This document shows positions 50,887 to 55,390 of a stretch of 55,390 bases of DNA, piece by piece. Position numbers and translations under genes: made by a program. Numbering within the stretch: the stretch's first letter is position 1; the number at the start of each line of letters is the position of its first letter. The DNA comes from a virus: the IMG/VR virus record IMGVR_UViG_3300030329_001437, positions 1-55,390 of that record; one strand, given 5' to 3'. The notes under the pieces are model-generated. The model worked only from the letters and a program-made list of their open reading frames with translations. It was not told the DNA's origin and made no database searches.

Positions 50887-50983
50887 AAAGAAAATGCCTA
50901 AGATGATGAAAAAAGCTGGTGCTCGCAAAATGAAGCGAGGAGGCGCGGCTAAGAAAATGAAACGAGGAGGTAAAGCTAAATGA
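50876..50983 (+). CDS. Tiny highly basic peptide with KMKRGG repeats, 35 aa
   Basis: ATG 50876 overlaps the end of the previous gene. MKGRKKMPKMMKKAGARK is followed by KMKRGGAAKKMKRGG, two copies of K-M-K-R-G-G. GAAGGAGACAAG lies just upstream as ribosome site, and its stop overlaps the next start (ATGA). Similar KRGG-type peptides occur in other phage head operons. Net charge suggests DNA binding or internal scaffold role. Confidence 0.62.
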   Translation: MKGRKKMPKMMKKAGARKMKRGGAAKKMKRGGKAK

Positions 50984-51183
50984 AGCGATATAACCGAGAG
51001 TATCCTTCGCCTAGTTCACAACCTGCTGGTGTAAAAATAGAGCCAATGACTGCTTCTTCAGAAGGATTTGCAACTCCGACTGAGCTCAAGCAAAAAACTA
51101 TCGACATTCCTGGGAAAAGTGTAAAAACTAAAGGAACAGGAGCGGCGACTAAAGGTTTAGATTTCATTAGTTATGTTAACTAA
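50980..51183 (+). CDS. Small protein, 67 aa
   Basis: ATG 50980 overlapping the previous stop (ATGA). Pro/Ser/Thr-rich (YPSPSSQPAGVKIEPMT), probably disordered in its first half; C-terminal GLDFISYVN. No known domain. Head-operon accessory by position. Confidence 0.6.
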   Translation: MKRYNREYPSPSSQPAGVKIEPMTASSEGFATPTELKQKTIDIPGKSVKTKGTGAATKGLDFISYVN

Positions 51184-51383
51184 TGGATTTTATAAAGACT
51201 TCGGAGCATTTGCTCCGCAAATTACGAGAGCGTCAACACGACCTTTCGCAATCACTCGCTTCGGGGAGTGCAAACGACTATGTTCAGTACCAACGAATAG
51301 TTGGGGAAATTTCAGGGTTAAATTTCGCTGAACAAGAAATAACTACCCTGCTTGGAAATATGGAAGATATAGATGACGACTAA
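51183..51383 (+). CDS. Small helical protein, 66 aa
   Basis: ATG 51183 overlaps the previous stop (TAATG). A helical hairpin (KTSEHLLRKLRERQHDLS, then YQRIVGEISGLNFAEQEI) with an acidic end. Resembles small head-assembly proteins that lie before scaffold genes; no family name. Confidence 0.62.
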   Translation: MDFIKTSEHLLRKLRERQHDLSQSLASGSANDYVQYQRIVGEISGLNFAEQEITTLLGNMEDIDDD

Positions 51384-51804
51384 CAAAAAAGTAGAGGATA
51401 GAGTTTTAAATTTTGGGTCTGATACGTCTGAAGAACCGAAACCTACTCTAACGCATGAGAACGTAGATTCTCATTCAGATAAATTACCTAACCCAACTGG
51501 GTATAGGATTCTTATCCTACCGTTTACTCCTCCAGAGAAAACAAAAGGCGGCATTATGTTAGCTAAACAAACTCTTGATAAAGAGCGGATAGCTACCATA
51601 GTTGGGCTTGTTGTACGACTAGGCCCAGATGCTTATTCCGACAAAGAAAAATTTCCAGAAGGCCCATGGTGTAAAGAGGGCGACTGGGTAATTTTCGGTC
51701 GCTATGCGGGAGCTAGATTTAACATCGAAGGTGGAGATATGCGTCTCCTTAACGATGATGAAATTTTAGCCACTGTTAACAACCCAGAAGATATTCTGCA
51801 ATAA
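51373..51804 (+). CDS. Phage co-chaperonin, Cpn10/GroES-like, 143 aa
   Basis: Residues ~40-135 follow the GroES fold: GYRILILPFTPPEKTKGGIM (mobile-loop region TKGGIML), VGLVVRLGPDAY, KEGDWVIFGRYAGARF, DDEILATV. GroES caps the GroEL ring so substrate can fold; in T4 gp31 the phage version is needed for its own capsid protein. Position before scaffold and major capsid genes fits such a role. Longer than host GroES (about 97 aa) because of an acidic N-terminus of about 40 residues. Confidence 0.85.
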   Translation: MTTNKKVEDRVLNFGSDTSEEPKPTLTHENVDSHSDKLPNPTGYRILILPFTPPEKTKGGIMLAKQTLDKERIATIVGLVVRLGPDAYSDKEKFPEGPWCKEGDWVIFGRYAGARFNIEGGDMRLLNDDEILATVNNPEDILQ

Positions 51805-51814
51805 GGACATTAAA

Positions 51815-52684
51815 ATGGCTGAATCACAAGAAATTGAATTAGAACTTCCTGAGGAAGAAGTAGATATACATGAAGCGGATGTAATTCAAGAACGCGCTCA
51901 AGATGTAGATTTTTCTAATGAAGAATCAGTGTCTAACGAAGACGAAGTTAATGAATACAGCGATGGTGTAAAAAAGCGTATTGATAAATTAACTTATCGT
52001 ATGCGCGAAGCTGAACGTCAACGTGATGAAGCAGCTCAATATGCTAAAAAAATAGCAGAACAAAATGCTCAGCTTCAAACTAAACTTCAGTCTTCTGATT
52101 CCACCTTAGTTAACGAATATGCTACTCGTGTAGAGAGTCAAAAAGAACAGGCACGAAAAGCGTTGAAAGAAGCTCAAGAGTTAGGTGATGCTGAAGCTAT
52201 TGCATTAGCTACAGAGGCAGTTGCTAAAACTTCTTTAGAAGAGCAAAATGCTCAACGACTGAAACAAAGACAACAGAGACCAGCAGCTCAACAACCTCAA
52301 CAGGAGGTTCAACAACCTCAACAGCAAAACTTACAAGCTGCTCCTGTTGACCCTAGAGCTGAACAATGGGCAGAAGAAAACCCTTGGTTTGGTGAAAATG
52401 AGGGAATGACCTACGCAGCAATGGGCATTCATCAAAAATTATTAAAGGAAGGAGTTCCTCCAAATACGAAACATTATTATGAAAGAGTTAATAATGAAAT
52501 TAGAGAACTTTTTCCGCAACAGTTCGCCGATGAGACGAAAAACGTGAAATCCCCTGTAGCAGGAGCCAGCCGTGGTGTTGGTTCTGCAAAGAAAGGCTCA
52601 CGCAGTGTGAAACTCACTCCATCACAAATGGCTATTGCCAAACGTATAGGAGTGCCTTATGAAGAATATGCAAAATATGTATAA
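51815..52684 (+). CDS. Scaffolding-like protein, 289 aa
   Basis: Acidic N-terminus, central coiled coil (KRIDKLTYRMREAERQRD and following, residues ~55-130), Gln/Pro linker (QQPQQEVQQPQQQ) and a C-terminal domain with WFGENEGMTYAAMGIH and a basic end. The acidic coiled-coil with a Gln-rich linker before the capsid genes matches scaffold proteins, which guide procapsid assembly and leave. Similarity is architectural. Confidence 0.72.
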   Translation: MAESQEIELELPEEEVDIHEADVIQERAQDVDFSNEESVSNEDEVNEYSDGVKKRIDKLTYRMREAERQRDEAAQYAKKIAEQNAQLQTKLQSSDSTLVNEYATRVESQKEQARKALKEAQELGDAEAIALATEAVAKTSLEEQNAQRLKQRQQRPAAQQPQQEVQQPQQQNLQAAPVDPRAEQWAEENPWFGENEGMTYAAMGIHQKLLKEGVPPNTKHYYERVNNEIRELFPQQFADETKNVKSPVAGASRGVGSAKKGSRSVKLTPSQMAIAKRIGVPYEEYAKYV

Positions 52685-52696
52685 AGGAGATGACAA

Positions 52697-53164
52697 ATGA
52701 CAGATCGAACCTCCAGATCTGCTGATACACGAGCAAAAAAAGCTCGCAAAAAGAAATGGCAACCACCTTCAATGTTGGACGCCCCAGAAGCACCTGAAGG
52801 ATTTAAACACAGGTGGATACGTGCAGAAGTCAGAGGACACGATGACAAAGCGAATATGTCTAAGCGTATTCGTGAAGGATTCGAACCAGTAAGAGCGGAA
52901 GATCATCCAGATTTTGATGCTCCTACAGTGGACGATGGAAAGCACGCGGGTATAATTGGAGTAGGTGGCTTAGTTCTTGCAAAAGTTCCAGAAGAAACCG
53001 TAGAAGAAAGAACCGATTACTTTGCACAAAGAAGTCGGGAACAACTTCAGGGAGTAGACAATGATCTTTTGCGGGATAGTGATCCTAGAATGCCTATAAG
53101 TAAAAGAGACATTCAAAGGAACTCTAAGGTTGAATTTGGCAGTCGGAACTCAGGTTCTGATTAA
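52697..53164 (+). CDS. Hypothetical protein, 155 aa, between scaffold and decoration genes
   Basis: Basic N-terminus (RSADTRAKKARKKKWQPPS) followed by an alpha/beta domain with RHRWIRAEV-like FKHRWIRAEVRGHDDKANM. ATG 52697 with AAAGGAGATG upstream. No known family. Likely internal head-associated or assembly protein. Confidence 0.65.
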   Translation: MTDRTSRSADTRAKKARKKKWQPPSMLDAPEAPEGFKHRWIRAEVRGHDDKANMSKRIREGFEPVRAEDHPDFDAPTVDDGKHAGIIGVGGLVLAKVPEETVEERTDYFAQRSREQLQGVDNDLLRDSDPRMPISKRDIQRNSKVEFGSRNSGSD

Positions 53165-53192
53165 TTTATCACTCTAATATGAGGGTTTAATA

Positions 53193-53732
53193 ATGGCTAA
53201 TACGGATGCACCTAATGGGTTCACTCCTGTAAAGTCCCTGTACGGGGGCACGGTTAGACCCAAGAAAATGCGTATTGCAAGTGCATACGGAACTGCTATT
53301 TATAGCGGTGATGTTGTCACACTTTCTTCGGGCTATGTTAATCAGGCGGGAGCAACTTCAACTCCTGTTGGCGTGTTTTACGGTGTGTATTACACGGCTA
53401 CAGATGGGACTCCTACGTTTTCTAAATCGTGGACTGCAAGCACAGCTACACTTGGCAGCGCAGATGCGGAAGCATATGTGTATGCTGATCCTGGCATTGT
53501 GTTTGAAGCACAGTTCACAGCAGGAACTCCTGCGGTAAGTTTTATCGGCAATAAGTACACTTTGAGTACTACTGCTGGTAGCTCTACTAACGGTCGTTCT
53601 AAAGAGGGTGTAACAGCCACTACTTCTAGTGGTGTTGCTTTATGTGTCGGTTTTGTAGATTCTCCTAGCAATAGCATCGGTGCTTATGCTCGGGCGTACT
53701 TTACATTCCCAACTAACACCTTCGCAGTTTAA
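53193..53732 (+). CDS. Head decoration-like protein, 179 aa
   Basis: MANTDAPNGFTPVKSLYGG then beta-rich sequence with Gly/Ser/Thr, typical of small head stabilisation/decoration proteins encoded just before the major capsid gene. No Cys pair or catalytic residues. Function inferred from fold type and position. Confidence 0.68.
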   Translation: MANTDAPNGFTPVKSLYGGTVRPKKMRIASAYGTAIYSGDVVTLSSGYVNQAGATSTPVGVFYGVYYTATDGTPTFSKSWTASTATLGSADAEAYVYADPGIVFEAQFTAGTPAVSFIGNKYTLSTTAGSSTNGRSKEGVTATTSSGVALCVGFVDSPSNSIGAYARAYFTFPTNTFAV

Positions 53733-53744
53733 GGAGAGTAATTA

Positions 53745-54653
53745 ATGGCTATTAATAGAGCACAACTCGTTAAAGAGCTTGTTCCTGGCCTTCATGCTCT
53801 CTTTGGACTAGAGTATGATCGTTATCCGAATGAGCACGAAGAGATTTTCGACACAGAAAACTCTGAAAGAGCTTACGAGGAAGAAGTCATGCTAACTGGC
53901 TTTGGAGAAGCACCGGTCAAGAGCGAAGGCTCTGCGGTGAACTACGACACTGCACAGGAAGCATGGACAGCACGTTATACACACGACACGGTCGCTTTGG
54001 CCTTCAGCTTGACTGAAGAAGCCATCGAGGACAACTTGTATGACACTCTGTCTTCTCGTTACACACGCGCACTAGCACGTTCCATGATGACCACTAAGCA
54101 GATTAAAGCAGCTAACGTATTGAACAATGCGTTTAGTTCTTCTTATACTGGTGGTGATGGAAAAGAGCTTTGTGCAACTGACCACCCAACCGTTGGAAAT
54201 GAAGATCAGAAAAATGAGCTGTCTACTGCAGCTGATTTGAATGAAACTTCATTGGAGCAAGCGTTGATTGATATTGCTGCGTTCGAAGACGAGCGCGGTC
54301 TTAAAATTAACGCTCAGGCAAGAAAGCTAATTATCCCACCTGCTTTGCAGTTTGTTGCGGATAGGCTTCTTGAATCTCCTGGAAGAGTTGGTACGGCAGA
54401 CAATGATATTAACGCGGTTCGCAATATGGGCATGGTTCCTGAAGGCTACACCGTAAATCATTATCTGACTGATACTGATGCGTTCTTCCTGAAGACTGAC
54501 GTTCCTAACGGACTTAAGCATTTTGTTCGTACGGCTGTATCAACAAACATGGAAGGTGACTTTGAAACCGGAAATGTTCGTTATAAGGCCAGAGAGCGTT
54601 ATAGCTTTGGCTGGTCTGATTGGAGAGGTATTTTCGGCTCTCCTGGAGCATAA
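53745..54653 (+). CDS. Major capsid protein, Mu gpT-like, 302 aa
   Basis: ATG 53745 with AAGGAGAG upstream. EIFDTENSERAYEEEVMLTG, GEAPVKSEG, DTVALAFSLTEEAIEDNLYD and FVADRLLESPGR match Mu gpT-family major capsid proteins of HK97 fold. A strong GC stem terminator follows, consistent with a highly transcribed gene. High codon regularity relative to neighbours also fits strong expression. Confidence 0.9.
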   Translation: MAINRAQLVKELVPGLHALFGLEYDRYPNEHEEIFDTENSERAYEEEVMLTGFGEAPVKSEGSAVNYDTAQEAWTARYTHDTVALAFSLTEEAIEDNLYDTLSSRYTRALARSMMTTKQIKAANVLNNAFSSSYTGGDGKELCATDHPTVGNEDQKNELSTAADLNETSLEQALIDIAAFEDERGLKINAQARKLIIPPALQFVADRLLESPGRVGTADNDINAVRNMGMVPEGYTVNHYLTDTDAFFLKTDVPNGLKHFVRTAVSTNMEGDFETGNVRYKARERYSFGWSDWRGIFGSPGA

Positions 54654-54660
54654 TACCACA

Positions 54661-54684
54661 GGGGGGCTATGCCCCCCTTTATTT
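54661..54684 (+). terminator. Strong terminator after the capsid gene
   Basis: GGGGGGC-TAT-GCCCCCC (54661-54677) and TTTATTT. A perfect 7-bp GC stem plus T-rich tail. It separates capsid expression from the following head gene. Confidence 0.9.
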
Positions 54685-54698
54685 CTGGGAATATAATA

Positions 54699-54769
54699 GC
54701 CCTAGCGACTGTCCCAGCAGACGCTTACGAAGACTCTAGGGCGAAACCTTTCGTAAGGAGGAAAAACCG
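54699..54769 (+). promoter_or_regulatory. Candidate pseudoknot at the ribosome site of the next gene
   Basis: GCCCTAG (54699-54705) pairs with CTAGGGC (54736-54742), and TTACGAA (54725-54731) pairs with TTCGTAA (54750-54756). The two 7-bp helices interleave, giving an H-type pseudoknot. The last helix runs into AAGGAGG (54755-54761), the ribosome site of the gene starting at 54770, so folding could control translation. No known riboswitch class was recognised. Confidence 0.5.
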
Positions 54770-55276
54770 ATGGCTCAGACGACTTTCGCTGGCCCCGTTA
54801 GATCACTCGCAGGTCTTATTAATGCTGGATACAATGGTGTTGTTAGTTTAACAGCTAATACAACAATTACTGTTGCTGATCATGCAGGACGACCACTTCT
54901 TTGTAACGATGCAGACGGTGTTTTTACACTACCTAGTATTGTTGTTACAGAACCTACTGATAAAGGTTCTCCAAGTCAAACAGCCAATTTAGGTGCACAG
55001 TTTACATTTATAGTTGTAACAGCTGCTACTGACATGGACATCGTAACGGACGGTACTGACAAATTTGTTGGTGGAGTTTACACAGGCGTAGATGACGCCA
55101 CAGGTAAGACTTTCATCTCAGGTGCTTCTAACGATGTGATTACTCTAAATGGCAGCACTAAAGGCGGTCTTGCAGGAAGCATCATAAGAGTAACCGCTAT
55201 AGCAAGTGCAAAATACGCAGTAGAGGGTATAACTCTTGGCTCAGGCACACTTGTTACTCCGTTTGCAGACGCTTAA
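54770..55276 (+). CDS. Head fibre/decoration-like protein, 168 aa
   Basis: ATG 54770 with AAGGAGG upstream. Beta-rich, Gly/Thr/Ala/Val-rich with repeated strands (VSLTANTTITVADHAGRPL, GGVYTGVDDATG). Similar small all-beta proteins follow capsid genes in many phages and decorate the head. Function inferred from composition and position. Confidence 0.65.
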   Translation: MAQTTFAGPVRSLAGLINAGYNGVVSLTANTTITVADHAGRPLLCNDADGVFTLPSIVVTEPTDKGSPSQTANLGAQFTFIVVTAATDMDIVTDGTDKFVGGVYTGVDDATGKTFISGASNDVITLNGSTKGGLAGSIIRVTAIASAKYAVEGITLGSGTLVTPFADA

Positions 55277-55293
55277 TACGGGAGTAAATTGAT

Positions 55294-55390
55294 ATGGCAG
55301 ATGCAGTTACCAGTACAACTATTATTGATGGTACGCATAGAGCAGTCATCCAGATAACTAACCTTAGCGACAGTACTGGTGAAAGTGCTG
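55294..55390 (+). CDS. Partial virion gene at the window edge
   Basis: ATG 55294 with GGGAG upstream; open to the end of the window (32 codons). Begins MADAVTSTTIIDGTHRAVIQ, a beta-rich start that resembles head or tail structural proteins of the same operon. The 3' part is missing, so no function can be given. Confidence 0.6.
   Translation, partial: MADAVTSTTIIDGTHRAVIQITNLSDSTGESA

Noticed and set aside
1-55390. Prophage state of the window
   Set aside because: No integrase, repressor, att core or bacterial flanks could be recognised; the sequence reads as free phage genome, though genes outside the window could change this.

Overview
The window is part of the genome of a tailed double-stranded DNA bacteriophage (Caudoviricetes). 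It carries large and small terminase, portal, a Mu gpT-like major capsid protein, a tail fibre with a self-cleaving chaperone, internal virion proteins, a complete Gram-negative lysis set (endolysin, inner and outer spanin, holin-like proteins) and a phage replication set. Large glycine-rich internal virion proteins and a P22 gp10-like protein suggest a short-tailed (podovirus-like) particle. The overall flavour (2OG-Fe(II) oxygenase, cupin, phage Cpn10, EF-hand membrane protein, DUF6321-like protein) resembles uncultured marine phages. The host cannot be named from sequence, but the spanins require a Gram-negative one. No integrase, repressor, tRNA, rRNA or CRISPR was seen. Both edges cut rightward virion genes, so the window looks like an arbitrary cut of a larger or circularly permuted genome.

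Layout. 1-18195 (+): C-terminal part of a repeat-built tail fibre, a 2OG oxygenase, small membrane proteins, the lysis cassette (about 3.4-5.6 kb), a gp10-like protein, and five or six large virion or ejection proteins. 18187-19629 (-): an SF2/SNF2-type helicase, tail-to-tail with the virion block. 19630-19932: AT-rich divergent control region. 19933-24677 (+): SSB-like protein, archaeo-eukaryotic-type primase and UvrD-like helicase. 24733-28661 (+): methyltransferase, DNA-base hypermodification (HMUDK-helical/aGPT-PPlase) protein, thymidylate synthase/dUMP hydroxymethylase homologue and a MazG/DUF1599-like protein, forming a probable thymidine hypermodification cassette. 28630-31090 (+): family A DNA polymerase with Leu at the E. 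coli 762 position, sigma region 4-like HTH protein, VRR-NUC-like nuclease. 31186-38937 (+): DUF932 protein followed by about 20 very small genes, probably host takeover. 38990-40344 (-): four small genes. 40345-40721: second AT-rich divergent control region. 40722-55390 (+): small terminase with an adjacent 20-bp repeat array (candidate pac site), a reverse-strand self-contained gene cassette, virion proteins, cupin, large terminase, portal, Cpn10, scaffold-like protein, decoration protein, major capsid protein and further head genes.

Control signals. A repeated promoter (TAGTSC-TTTACY, 16-18 bp spacer, TA-rich -10) precedes at least seven transcription units on both strands, and many of the resulting leaders carry a UNCG-tetraloop hairpin and an AGAAAGGAG ribosome site. 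Two intergenic regions (36.1-36.3 kb and 54.7 kb) show nested or pseudoknotted complementarities that could be structured RNAs; the second abuts a ribosome-binding site. A 51-bp unit of the tail-fibre repeat lies displaced at 36.5 kb.

All assignments come from reading the sequence and from memory of protein families; no search was run.
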